Shown: piece after piece, positions 7,704-14,499 of the stretch
Position numbering within the stretch: position 1 is the first letter of the stretch
Layout: every line of letters starts with the position of its first letter
NCBI GenBank assembly: GCA_021841585.1
Contig: JAKBUS010000020.1
Location: 1-40,743 of the forward strand
Reading direction: 5' to 3'
Source of the DNA: Pseudomonadota bacterium
GTDB taxonomy: Bacteria > Pseudomonadota > Gammaproteobacteria > Acidiferrobacterales > Acidiferrobacteraceae
DNA: 40,743 bases
Position numbers and translations under genes: made by a program
The notes under the pieces: model-generated
What the model saw: only the letters and a program-made list of their open reading frames with translations
Databases searched by the model: none
Told to the model about the DNA's origin: nothing

Positions 7704-7948
7704 GGTGATCCGGTCTCCACGAGGGCTTCGGCCAGTCGCCGCACGCAAGCCGCAGGGCCTATGGCCCCGCCCGTCTCCGGGGATCCATGACTTTTTGTCG
7801 TGACCGCCTGGAACCCGTCGCGGCCGTGGCCCGCCATGGCGATGGCCAGGCGGGCCGTGACCGGCCACCCGAGGCCGAGCCCTTCACGCACCCGCATCAC
7901 CATCCTGGTGACGCCCTCTCCCAAGATGGTGACATTGCCATCCGACAT
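7700..7948 (-). CDS. Possible small hypothetical protein
   Basis: An 82-residue minus-strand reading frame starts MSDGNVTILGEGVTRMV and ends four bases inside the DsrC-like gene, so the two would converge. Its composition is protein-like and not strongly skewed to Arg/Pro as in most antisense frames here, and GGGGA precedes the ATG. It fills the otherwise empty gap before the YeeE genes. I recognise no family or motif. It could still be a chance frame in GC-rich DNA. Confidence 0.35.
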   Translation of the reverse strand: MSDGNVTILGEGVTRMVMRVREGLGLGWPVTARLAIAMAGHGRDGFQAVTTKSHGSPETGGAIGPAACVRRLAEALVETGSP

Positions 7949-8168
7949 TCCCCGGAATACCAAGAAAATCCCTAAGAAATCGCCAATTTTCCCGCTGGCG
8001 CGGGTTTTGCTGATGGTAATGATCAGAGGGGGGCGGCGACCGAATCATTTGGGTCGCCAGCACCCCGATGGATGGCCGTCGGAAGGGGTCGTGGCATGCC
8101 ATGGTACCCGACCGTCACGCGGCCGGGGGCGCCATCGCAGGGCCGCACGCATAAACGGGGGTGATGCC
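7704..8168. other. Gap between the DsrC-like gene and the YeeE genes
   Basis: No confident plus-strand gene is present. Besides the possible minus-strand frame at 7700-7948, two inverted repeats stand out. CCCGC-TGGC-GCGGG followed by TTTT at 7991-8008 could be a weak plus-strand terminator. GGCGACC with GGTCGCC at 8035-8058 (10-base loop) lies about 110 bases before the first permease gene, and could be a leader hairpin or regulator site. I see no convincing -35/-10 pair. Confidence 0.5.
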
Positions 8169-8663
8169 GTGGAGTTTTTCAAGAAATCTCTGGATCCCAT
8201 AGTCGCTCTGGCGATCATTGCGGTATTCGACATTTTTCTGTTTCAGATCGTCGGCGCGTGGACCGTGGGCGGCGGTGAGACGATGATCGCGGGCCTGTTC
8301 GTGAAGGCCTTGGTCGGTGCCAAGGAGATGAACCGCATCCCATTCTGGCGCATGGTATTCAAGCCGACGTGGGCCTATTGGAAGATCTACATCAGTCTCG
8401 GCATGGGATTCGGCGCGCTCGTGAGCGCGATCTTGAGCAAGGAGTTCTATTGGCGGGTCCCGAAGCACCTGTCGGAGTGGGTGATGATCACCATCGGCGG
8501 TCTGCTCATGGGTGTCGGTATTCGCCTGTCCTTTGTCTGTAACGTCAGCACCTTTCTCGGTCTCACGCCGGAGATGAATCTCGGCGGTTACTTGGCGGTG
8601 AGCGGCCTTGTGATCGGCGCGTGGGTCGGGACCTGGGTGTACAAGAAGATCCTGGAGGCCTGA
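8169..8663 (+). CDS. YeeE/YedE-family half-size sulfur permease, first subunit
   Basis: YeeE/YedE (DUF395) proteins move thiosulfate or other sulfur compounds across the inner membrane. Full-length forms contain two homologous halves; here the halves are separate genes. This 164-residue product has about four to five hydrophobic segments, including residues 12-33, 74-91, 104-122 and 139-158. Its only cysteine, C124 in GIRLSFVCNVSTFLG, falls where YeeE proteins carry a pore-lining cysteine. I chose the GTG at 8169, with GGGGG about eight bases upstream; the frame stays open back to 7800 but the upstream part does not resemble a permease. The second subunit starts three bases after the stop. 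Confidence 0.75.
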   Translation: MEFFKKSLDPIVALAIIAVFDIFLFQIVGAWTVGGGETMIAGLFVKALVGAKEMNRIPFWRMVFKPTWAYWKIYISLGMGFGALVSAILSKEFYWRVPKHLSEWVMITIGGLLMGVGIRLSFVCNVSTFLGLTPEMNLGGYLAVSGLVIGAWVGTWVYKKILEA

Positions 8664-8666
8664 CTG

Positions 8667-9371
8667 ATGATTACCGTAGACGGTCAATGCCTGGCGGCTT
8701 TCGTTTTTGGGACCACTGTCGGGGTCCTCGTGCAAAGGTCGCGCTGGTGCAATACCGCGGCCTTGCGCGACGCCATGCTCTTCAAGAGCTACAGAAACAC
8801 CAAGGCCTTGCTGGTGGCGATGATGATCCTGACCGTGGGCTTTACGGCCATGATCAGTTTCGGTAACGGCAATCCCATGCGCTTCGATGTCGGCATCAAC
8901 CAGTTCATCGGACTGTTTCTGTTTGGCATCGGCATGGTGTTCGCAGGCGCCTGCACGGTGTCATCGTGGGTCAAGACCGGTGAGGGCAATATCGGCGCCT
9001 TGTGGGCCCTGCTGTTTCTCATTGTCGGCCTGTTCCTTTCCTCGCTCATGTGGTCGTTTTCCTACTGGCCACTCGCCGGACAGACGATGACCGGGCATGC
9101 GAATGCCGCGGGCCTGCAGTTCGGCTGGGCGGACGCCCTGACCTTGCAGCGCGATACCGGGATTCCGGCAATCTTTTTCGGCCTCATCCAGACCGCCGCA
9201 CTCTATGCCCTGTATCGACGCATCCTGAAGCGCGAGCGCGCGACCCTCGCGGTGGAGGGCGAGGCTAAGCCCGCGGTGGCCGCGCCCGTGGCGACCGTTT
9301 CACCGACGCTTGCCAAGACCACCGACGATGCCGGCCGCGCGTCCGCCGCCTTACCTACCTTAGGAGATTGA
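8667..9371 (+). CDS. YeeE/YedE-family half-size sulfur permease, second subunit
   Basis: This 234-residue membrane protein is the partner of the preceding gene. It carries the YeeE hallmarks QRSRWCNTAALRDAMLF (C28) and GMVFAGACTVSSWVKTGEGN (C96), which in YeeE place cysteines along the thiosulfate path. Hydrophobic segments lie near residues 8-22, 47-65, 79-98, 109-128 and 168-188, followed by a 40-residue Ala/Pro/Thr-rich cytoplasmic tail. GGAGG precedes the ATG by about eight bases, inside the end of the first subunit gene. tusA follows after four bases, so imported sulfur is probably handed to TusA; that is inference from order and from the known YeeE-YeeD pairing. Confidence 0.85.
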   Translation: MITVDGQCLAAFVFGTTVGVLVQRSRWCNTAALRDAMLFKSYRNTKALLVAMMILTVGFTAMISFGNGNPMRFDVGINQFIGLFLFGIGMVFAGACTVSSWVKTGEGNIGALWALLFLIVGLFLSSLMWSFSYWPLAGQTMTGHANAAGLQFGWADALTLQRDTGIPAIFFGLIQTAALYALYRRILKRERATLAVEGEAKPAVAAPVATVSPTLAKTTDDAGRASAALPTLGD

Positions 9372-9375
9372 TGTC

Positions 9376-9690
9376 ATGGGTCTATTCAACCGTAAAGCCG
9401 CTCCAACCACGGCCGCCCCGGCGGCACCCGCCGGGCAGGTGACCTTGGAGGACGGGAACAGCTACACGATAAGCCGCGTAGTCGATGTGCTCGGGGATTC
9501 ATGCCCACGCCCACAGCTCATGACCAAGAAGGCCTTGAACGAGGCCGCGTCGGGGGCGGTGATAGAGGTCAAGGTGGATAATCCGACGTCCATGGAGGCC
9601 TTGCCGACGATCATGGCGGCCGTCAACGGCACGCATCTCGGGACCATCAAGGCCGATTTTTACTGGCGCGTCTTCGTGCGCAAGAACTAG
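9376..9690 (+). CDS. tusA: TusA/SirA-family sulfur carrier
   Basis: TusA-family proteins carry persulfide sulfur on a conserved cysteine. The 104-residue product has an N-terminal Ala/Pro-rich extension of about 22 residues and then the TusA fold. The active-site motif DSCPRPQLMTKKAL places the sulfur-carrying Cys at residue 43 in the CPxP signature. AGGAG lies a few bases upstream of the ATG at 9376. It directly follows the two permease genes, as TusA-like YeeD follows YeeE in other bacteria, so it is the probable cytoplasmic acceptor for imported sulfur. Whether it also serves tRNA thiolation or sulfur oxidation cannot be decided here. Confidence 0.9.
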   Translation: MGLFNRKAAPTTAAPAAPAGQVTLEDGNSYTISRVVDVLGDSCPRPQLMTKKALNEAASGAVIEVKVDNPTSMEALPTIMAAVNGTHLGTIKADFYWRVFVRKN

Positions 9691-9702
9691 GGAGGGCGCG
9701 TC

Positions 9703-9972
9703 ATGCTTCCTGTCGGTCAAAAGCAGATGTTGACGTTGGCGTTGCTGGCCGGCGCCATGACCATCGGCACCTTCGTGTACATCTGGGCCATGCCCCCGGC
9801 CTATCTGCACCGTACGCGCGATGGCGTCGCGTATTTCACGCCGCCTGTCATCGATCCCGTCAATGGCAAGCCGCTGAACGTGGATCGGCTCGCCCAGTAC
9901 TATAAGGGCAATGTGGCCGCCGGTGTCTATGCCGTGCAAAAGTCCGCGATCGTAAAGACCGCCGGACATTAG
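9703..9972 (+). CDS. Small single-span membrane protein, unknown function
   Basis: This is an 89-residue protein with one N-terminal membrane segment (about residues 8-29, LTLALLAGAMTIGTFVYIWAM) and a soluble tail of about 60 residues with no cysteine. The tail reads YLHRTRDGVAYFTPPVIDPVNGKPLNVDRLAQYYKG, which would lie in the periplasm if the short N-terminus is cytoplasmic. I recognise no family. GGAGGG precedes the ATG. Tight spacing to tusA (12 bases) and to the next small gene (8 bases) places it in the same transcript. It may be an accessory subunit of the transport system. Confidence 0.75.
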   Translation: MLPVGQKQMLTLALLAGAMTIGTFVYIWAMPPAYLHRTRDGVAYFTPPVIDPVNGKPLNVDRLAQYYKGNVAAGVYAVQKSAIVKTAGH

Positions 9973-9980
9973 GAGGATTT

Positions 9981-10073
9981 ATGGATCTAAATGTGCCAAC
10001 GATTGCGCAAATCGTCATGTTCGTCGTCATGATGTATGTGCTCTATGTGGCCCTGACGACCGATGTATTCTAG
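9981..10073 (+). CDS. 30-residue transmembrane microprotein
   Basis: A very short frame encodes 30 residues, beginning MDLNVPTIAQIVMFVVMMYV, nearly all of it one membrane helix ending in the acidic TTDVF. A perfect AGGAGG (9971-9976) stands four bases before the ATG, and the gene fits the gap between the 89- and 123-residue genes with close spacing on both sides. These two facts support real translation despite its size. It resembles in size the small helper subunits of respiratory or transport complexes; no family is recognised. Confidence 0.65.
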   Translation: MDLNVPTIAQIVMFVVMMYVLYVALTTDVF

Positions 10074-10088
10074 GCGTAGGGGGGTCTT

Positions 10089-10460
10089 ATGACAGTCAAA
10101 GAAATCCTTCATGGGGTGACCCTGCCAGACGCCGGTTGCGCGCCGCCGGTACAGCAGGCACGGGCCGCCGCTACGGGCGGCGGAGACATGACGCCCGGCC
10201 AGATCCTGCTCTATTGCGGTTCGTGCATCGCTTTAGTGGTGATTGGCATGTCATTTCTGATGCGCGCGGCCTCGGTGTCTCCGGAGACCATAAAACGTTC
10301 GGAGACCCCGCAGACCATGGGCCGGTTCGCCCCCATTCCGATGGGCGGCCTGTATGGCACTGTAACGGTCCGCGAACTCGTGAATTACTACATCCAGAAT
10401 CCGCCGCCAGCGCGGGGCGGGGCATTCGTGCCGCGCCTGCCGAAGATCGGAGGCTGCTGA
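10089..10460 (+). CDS. Small membrane protein with a CGSC motif, unknown function
   Basis: A 123-residue protein has a cytoplasmic N-terminus of about 35 residues, one membrane segment (about 37-59) and a periplasmic or soluble tail. The motif YCGSC (C43, C46) lies at the start of the membrane segment; further cysteines are C17 and the very last residue, C123. The CxxC spacing suggests redox or persulfide chemistry at the membrane, but no known domain is evident. An AGGGGGG run precedes the ATG at 10089. An internal ATG at 10188 would give a 90-residue form starting just before the membrane segment. It sits two bases before the rhodanese-like gene. Confidence 0.7.
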   Translation: MTVKEILHGVTLPDAGCAPPVQQARAAATGGGDMTPGQILLYCGSCIALVVIGMSFLMRAASVSPETIKRSETPQTMGRFAPIPMGGLYGTVTVRELVNYYIQNPPPARGGAFVPRLPKIGGC

Positions 10461-10462
10461 CG

Positions 10463-11347
10463 GTGCATGCCGCGCCGCCTCCGGTGCTCGCCGTGGGCCA
10501 TGGGGCCGCGCCACCGGCGCTCGTGGCGCGTTCGCGCCTGCCGTGGCCCTTGCCGGCGCATAGCGTGGTCGTGGATACGCGTCGCCGTGGCGTGTGCGCG
10601 CGCCGCTCGGTGGCGGGTGGCCTGTGCCTGAATCCGCGCATGCTCTTGACTTCGCGCGGCCAGCTGGCGAGTTGGCGCAACGTCCGCTGGCTCCTGGGGG
10701 CGCTGAAACTGACTGGCGATGAGACGGCGATCGTGACCGGCGACCGGGCGAGGCGCGAGGATTTCGTGGCCGGCATGCTGTATATCGCCGGCCAAAAACG
10801 GGTGGAGGTGGTGACCGATCCGCTGACCGCGTGGCTTGCCCGCCATCCCGGGGCGCTCGGCACCGGGACGACCCGCGGCGTATTCCGCGAGGCCATCTAC
10901 ACGGCCTGGCCGCGCACGCGGCTTGTGGTGTTGCGCCAGGAGCTGGCGGCGCGCCCGCGAGCGGGCGGGGGCGGATACCTGCTGGTCGATGGGCGATCAC
11001 GCGCGCGCTATCGCAAGCCGGGCCACATTCCTGGGGCCAGATCCGTGCCGATGGTGGATGTAAGACGCGATCGGGCGGCCGTGCAGGGCCTGATCTCGGC
11101 CCGCCGTCCGGTGGTCGCGTACGGCGCCGGACCCTATGGATCGATGGCCTATTTTGCGCGGCTCCGGATGCTCGCGGTGCCCGCGCATGTGTTTACTGGC
11201 GGCTGGCAAGACTGGACGCGCATGCGCGACCCAGGGGCCGGCCGCGGCCGGACCTCGGGATTGCCGGCCTCGGATAAGGCCTTGGCGGTGGCCTCGACGG
11301 GCGCCGCCATCATGGCCCTGGTGTGGCGCATGACGAGGAGGCGTTGA
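10463..11347 (+). CDS. Tandem rhodanese-like protein without catalytic cysteine, membrane-anchored
   Basis: Rhodaneses transfer sulfane sulfur through a loop cysteine. The 294-residue product has two rhodanese-like domains, about 34-131 (SVVVDTRRR, then TAIVTGDRARREDFVAGMLYIAG) and 171-252 (YLLVDGRSRARYRKPGHIPGA, then VVAYGAGPYGS and VFTGGWQDW). The position of the active cysteine in the second domain is Gly221, and the first domain has none either, so classical thiosulfate sulfurtransferase activity is unlikely. Residues about 272-290 form a hydrophobic C-terminal segment ending in RMTRRR, consistent with tail anchoring. I chose the GTG at 10463, with GGAGG nine bases upstream; the longer open frame back to 10136 overlaps the previous gene. 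A binding or scaffold role is inferred. Confidence 0.75.
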   Translation: MHAAPPPVLAVGHGAAPPALVARSRLPWPLPAHSVVVDTRRRGVCARRSVAGGLCLNPRMLLTSRGQLASWRNVRWLLGALKLTGDETAIVTGDRARREDFVAGMLYIAGQKRVEVVTDPLTAWLARHPGALGTGTTRGVFREAIYTAWPRTRLVVLRQELAARPRAGGGGYLLVDGRSRARYRKPGHIPGARSVPMVDVRRDRAAVQGLISARRPVVAYGAGPYGSMAYFARLRMLAVPAHVFTGGWQDWTRMRDPGAGRGRTSGLPASDKALAVASTGAAIMALVWRMTRRR

Positions 11348-11634
11348 TGGATATCCTGTTTCTGGTGTCGCAGATCGAATCGGTACCCTTATTGCGCGGC
11401 TTCCTGCGCGCTTGTGAGCGCCGCCAGATCGAGTGCGGTTGTTTCTTCACCGGGCCTGCAGCCCGGCTTGCCGGCGACCCCAAGGTCGTGGCCTTTCTGC
11501 AAGCCGGGCCGCGCTCGGCGGTCTGCGAATACTCCTGGGAGCGCTTCGGGCATGGACAATGTCTCATTCCGCTCGGGAGCCAGACCGATAACAGTGCCAT
11601 GGCCGCCGCCGCGCGGCACATCGTGAGCCTCTAG
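11347..11634 (+). CDS. Small cysteine-rich protein, possibly DsrE-like
   Basis: The 95-residue product starts MDILFLVSQIESVPLLRGFLRACERRQ, which has the alternating strand-helix look of a DsrE/DsrF-type fold, and contains five cysteines (residues 23, 31, 33, 60 and 72). The ATG at 11347 shares a base with the stop of the rhodanese-like gene. I cannot assign a family with confidence. It is the first of three short genes whose order and size recall the DsrEFH/TusBCD sulfur-transfer trio. Confidence 0.6.
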   Translation: MDILFLVSQIESVPLLRGFLRACERRQIECGCFFTGPAARLAGDPKVVAFLQAGPRSAVCEYSWERFGHGQCLIPLGSQTDNSAMAAAARHIVSL

Positions 11635-11637
11635 GCC

Positions 11638-11913
11638 ATGGGTACGACGAAGGCATTGGTGGTGCTTGGCCGCCGCGATCATACGGAGGCGATGCGCGTG
11701 GCCGCCGGACTTACGATATTCGGTCATGCCGTGCGTCTGATCCTCATGGGGGGGCCGGTCGCCGATACACCGGAAAACGCCGTACAGGCCGAAAGCCTCG
11801 AGCTTGCCGACGTGCAGCCGGAGACCACGGTCCCCGATCAAGGCCTGCCGTATCTCGACACCGCCGCGCTCGCCGCCGCGCTCGCCGCCGCTGAGGCCGT
11901 CATTTCGTTGTGA
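11638..11913 (+). CDS. DsrE-family-like small protein
   Basis: The 91-residue product begins with TKALVVLGRRDHTEAMRVAAGLTIFGHAVRLILMGG, which matches the general DsrE/F pattern of a strand, a helix with EAxRxAxGL, and a second hydrophobic strand. It has no cysteine, so it cannot carry persulfide the way DsrE does on its conserved cysteine. It starts three bases after the preceding stop. The C-terminus is alanine-rich. A structural or regulatory partner role for the neighbouring cysteine-containing protein is inference. Confidence 0.65.
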   Translation: MGTTKALVVLGRRDHTEAMRVAAGLTIFGHAVRLILMGGPVADTPENAVQAESLELADVQPETTVPDQGLPYLDTAALAAALAAAEAVISL

Positions 11914-11933
11914 AACATCCAGAGGAGCGTGCC

Positions 11934-12125
11934 ATGCGCATCGTGGTTCTCGAGACGGATCTTTTTCCGGACCAGCACACCATGGACGAGGCCCTGGCGT
12001 CTCTGGAGCGCGCGCCGGCCGGGCATCGTCTGTCCCGCCATGACCTGCGCCGGGCCCTCAACGAGGATGAGTGGGACGCCGTGCTCGATGCCGTCCTTGC
12101 GGGCGATGTAATCGTGACCGTGTGA
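11934..12125 (+). CDS. Small acidic protein, unknown function
   Basis: A 63-residue acidic protein begins MRIVVLETDLFPDQHTMDEA and ends VLDAVLAGDVIVTV. AGAGGAG at 11921-11927 supports the ATG at 11934; a GTG at 11910 would extend it by eight residues and overlap the previous stop. No cysteine and no membrane segment are present. It occupies the DsrH/TusB place after the two DsrE-like genes, but sequence similarity to DsrH is not evident to me. Confidence 0.6.
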   Translation: MRIVVLETDLFPDQHTMDEALASLERAPAGHRLSRHDLRRALNEDEWDAVLDAVLAGDVIVTV

Positions 12126-12126
12126 A

Positions 12127-12816
12127 ATGCGCAAACGAGCGTCGCCCCGGGGCGTGAGTCCAGGCCATGTACGCCGCCTGCGGATGGTCCTGCTCGCTAT
12201 TGTGCTCGCGCCGGTCCTGGCGCATGCCGATCGCGCCATGCGCTTCCGGGTGGAGGTAGCGCTGTTGGCGCACGAGACGCACCAGGCGGTCCTAGGGCCG
12301 ACGTCGACGCGGCTTTTTGCGCGCATCCGCAGTGATCTCGGGGTGCTCGGTTTCGAGGCGCGAAGCTATTGCGCCAGCGCCGGATGCGACATAGGACCGA
12401 TCAAGGCCCGTATCGGGATTGCCCGCAAGGCCCTGAGGCGCAAGGCGATGGCTACGGTATGGTCGGAGATGCGCGCACTGCGGCGGCGGTTCCCGGTTGA
12501 CCTGCGTGGCCTCCTGCCGCTGCGTCCTTATGGGCGGCGTTGGCGCGAGGGCCGTTTTCTGTATGCGCACCTGTGCGCCACCTGCCACGCCGCGGCGGGC
12601 CCCCAAAGTCCGATCCCCAACCTCTTCGTGCTCGCGCGCCACGAAAGGCCCGCGGACCTAGTCGTGGAAATCCTGGCCGGGGTTCGGGGGACGCGCGCGG
12701 TAGGCTATGCCGATCCCTTGAGCGGCCGCCAGGTCGCGGCCCTCGCCGATTATCTGACAGCGCCGGTGAGGCCAGGGGCATCCGGGGGCCCAGGAAGGGC
12801 TGCGGCCAGCCGCTGA
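12127..12816 (+). CDS. Exported c-type cytochrome with atypical heme ligation
   Basis: A 229-residue protein has a signal peptide (basic MRKRASPRGV-type start, hydrophobic stretch about 20-32, cleavage near LAHA-DRA) and one heme-c site, C150-ATCH at residues 150-154. The C-terminal part ends in ALADYL, as in class I cytochromes c. No methionine follows the heme site, so the usual axial Met is missing; His172 is the only later histidine. The N-terminal 100 residues (35-140) match nothing I know and contain C82 and C87. It ends the sulfur run and starts one base after the preceding stop. It may accept electrons from sulfur oxidation in the periplasm, and would need the Ccm system encoded in this window. 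Confidence 0.8.
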   Translation: MRKRASPRGVSPGHVRRLRMVLLAIVLAPVLAHADRAMRFRVEVALLAHETHQAVLGPTSTRLFARIRSDLGVLGFEARSYCASAGCDIGPIKARIGIARKALRRKAMATVWSEMRALRRRFPVDLRGLLPLRPYGRRWREGRFLYAHLCATCHAAAGPQSPIPNLFVLARHERPADLVVEILAGVRGTRAVGYADPLSGRQVAALADYLTAPVRPGASGGPGRAAASR

Positions 12817-12901
12817 GGGCGTGCCGGGATAGGCAATCGTCGCGGCCGGCCCCATCGGTAAAATCTCAGCCTATCGGCGCGCCGCCGGTTATACTTCCCG
12901 C

Positions 12902-13558
12902 ATGGACAGTCGTAGCGCACGCCCGTGGCTCAAGGCCCTGGGGATCACCATCTGGCAACGCCGGGAGCCGGGCGCGGCCGATCACGCTCCGGAGTCTCGC
13001 GCGGACGCGAACGGGTGGGGGCGCCTGAAAGAGGAGGTCCAATCGTGCGTGCGCTGCGGGCTGCATGCCGGGCGCACGCAGACGGTATTCGGGATCGGTC
13101 CGCGTAACGCCACATGGTGTTTCGTGGGCGAGGCGCCGGGGGCCGAGGAGGACCGGCGTGGCGAGCCGTTTGTCGGGCGCGCGGGCCAGCTGCTCGATGC
13201 TATGTTGCGGGCCCTGGGGCTGGACCGCGGGCAGGTCTTTATCGCCAACGTCTTGAAGTGCCGGCCGCCGGGGAATCGGGACCCGCAGCCGTCCGAAGTG
13301 GCGGCGTGCCTGCCTTATCTGCGCACGCAGATCGCCACCGTCCGGCCGCGGGTCGTAGTGGCCTTGGGACGGTTTGCCGCCCAGAGCCTATTGGCCACGG
13401 ATCAGCCCCTTGGCAGGCTCCGCGGGCCCCTGCATGACTACGAAGGTATCCCCGTGGTGGTGACGTATCATCCGGCCTACCTCTTGCGGCGCCCGGCGGA
13501 CAAGGCCGCCGCCTGGGTTGACCTGAAACGCGCCCGGGAGATCGTGACCAATGAGTAG
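12902..13558 (+). CDS. Family 4 uracil-DNA glycosylase
   Basis: This enzyme removes uracil from DNA and starts base-excision repair. The 218-residue product has the four iron-sulfur cysteines of family 4: C49 and C52 (CVRC), C120 (VLKCRPPGNRDP) and C136. Motif A is GEAPGAEED (76-84) and the second active-site motif is HPAYLLRRP (190-198). The N-terminal 45 residues are a variable extension. The gene overlaps rimI by eight bases, so the two are cotranscribed. A TATACT at 12889-12894 could be its -10, but no good -35 is seen. Confidence 0.9.
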   Translation: MDSRSARPWLKALGITIWQRREPGAADHAPESRADANGWGRLKEEVQSCVRCGLHAGRTQTVFGIGPRNATWCFVGEAPGAEEDRRGEPFVGRAGQLLDAMLRALGLDRGQVFIANVLKCRPPGNRDPQPSEVAACLPYLRTQIATVRPRVVVALGRFAAQSLLATDQPLGRLRGPLHDYEGIPVVVTYHPAYLLRRPADKAAAWVDLKRAREIVTNE

Positions 13559-14039
13559 TTGGCGGCTACCGGCCCAGTCGGCGCGCAACACGCCATCGCA
13601 GATTAGGTTGCGGGCGATGGCCCGCGAGGATCTGCCGTTTGTCATGCAGGTCGAACGACAGGCCTATGAGTTTCCCTGGACCGAGGGGATATTCCGCGAT
13701 TGCCTGCGGGTCGGCTACTGCTGCCGGGTGCTCGAGGACGAGGGGCGTCTCGTGGGCCATGGGGTCATGGCGGTCGCCGTCGGCGAATGCCATCTGCTGA
13801 ATATCTGCGTGCATCCGCATTATCAACGGCGCGGACTCGGACGGCGGATGTTGAGTCATCTGCTGGATGTCGCGCGTCATGGCCAGGCCAAGATCGCGCT
13901 ACTCGAGGTTCGGCGTTCCAATAAGGCCGCCTACGCGCTCTATTATGGCCTGGGATTCAATGAGATCGGTCTGCGCAAGAACTATTACCCGACGCGTCAC
14001 GGCCGGGAAGATGCCCTGGTGCTCGCCTGCGATCTGTGA
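13551..14039 (+). CDS. rimI: Ribosomal protein S18 alanine N-acetyltransferase
   Basis: RimI transfers an acetyl group from acetyl-CoA to the N-terminal alanine of ribosomal protein S18. The 162-residue GNAT protein has the RimI-specific FPWTEGIF near residues 41-48, the acetyl-CoA loop QRRGLG at 92-97 in VHPHYQRRGLGRRML, and LEVRRSNKAAYALYYGLGF with the terminal NYYP motif. The first 17 residues are extra relative to typical RimI, so an internal start such as the ATG encoding residue 23 is possible. It overlaps the glycosylase gene and faces the crcB gene tail to tail. Confidence 0.9.
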   Translation: MSSWRLPAQSARNTPSQIRLRAMAREDLPFVMQVERQAYEFPWTEGIFRDCLRVGYCCRVLEDEGRLVGHGVMAVAVGECHLLNICVHPHYQRRGLGRRMLSHLLDVARHGQAKIALLEVRRSNKAAYALYYGLGFNEIGLRKNYYPTRHGREDALVLACDL

Positions 14040-14045
14040 TGCCCG

Positions 14046-14429
14046 CTATGCGCCCGAGATGCGGCGCGACAGCCAGGCACCGAAGGTCGTGGCCGCGAGC
14101 CCCAGCACCACCGACCCCAGGAGGTAGGCCATCCCCATGAGCCAGGCGCCATGCTCGGCAAGCCCTAGCGCCCCGAAGGTATAAGTCGAGAAGGTGGTAT
14201 AGGCCCCGAGAAAGCCCGTGAGCAGGCCCGTGCGCAGCTCAGGGCTTACGCTGATGCGCTCGAGGGTCTCAAAGAACAGAAAGCCCATCACGAACGAGCC
14301 CAGGACATTGATTGACAGGATGTCCCACGGAAACGGGCCGCCCACGATGCGGGCCACGACCAGCGCCTGCAGATAGCGGGCGATGGCGCCTGGGATCGCA
14401 AATACCGCGATGAAGGCCAGGGTCTTCAT
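14046..14429 (-). CDS. crcB: Fluoride channel subunit CrcB (distal copy)
   Basis: Fluc/CrcB proteins are dual-topology channels that let fluoride leave the cytoplasm. The 127-residue product has four membrane helices, the pore asparagine in SINVLGSF, and the TYTTFS signature (GAYTTFSTYTFGAL). It is the last gene of a three-gene operon with a second, different crcB at 14830-15201. Two unequal copies in one operon usually form a heterodimer. Regulation is expected through the fluoride riboswitch at 15315-15363. Confidence 0.95.
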   Translation of the reverse strand: MKTLAFIAVFAIPGAIARYLQALVVARIVGGPFPWDILSINVLGSFVMGFLFFETLERISVSPELRTGLLTGFLGAYTTFSTYTFGALGLAEHGAWLMGMAYLLGSVVLGLAATTFGAWLSRRISGA

Positions 14430-14499
14430 GGGCGGCGCCCGCCGCGCGCGTCCTCGCGCCCGGGCATCGCGGCGTAAAGGCGCGGTGTCGGCAGGTTCT

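Noticed and set aside
7991-8008. Small inverted repeat plus TTTT as a firm terminator
   Set aside because: The stem has only five pairs and the T-run four bases, and it lies nearly 300 bases after the nearest plus-strand stop. It is kept only as a note in the gap entry.
10136-10462. N-terminal extension of the rhodanese-like frame
   Set aside because: It overlaps the 123-residue gene in another frame, is Arg/Gly-rich, and the GTG at 10463 has a good ribosome-binding site.
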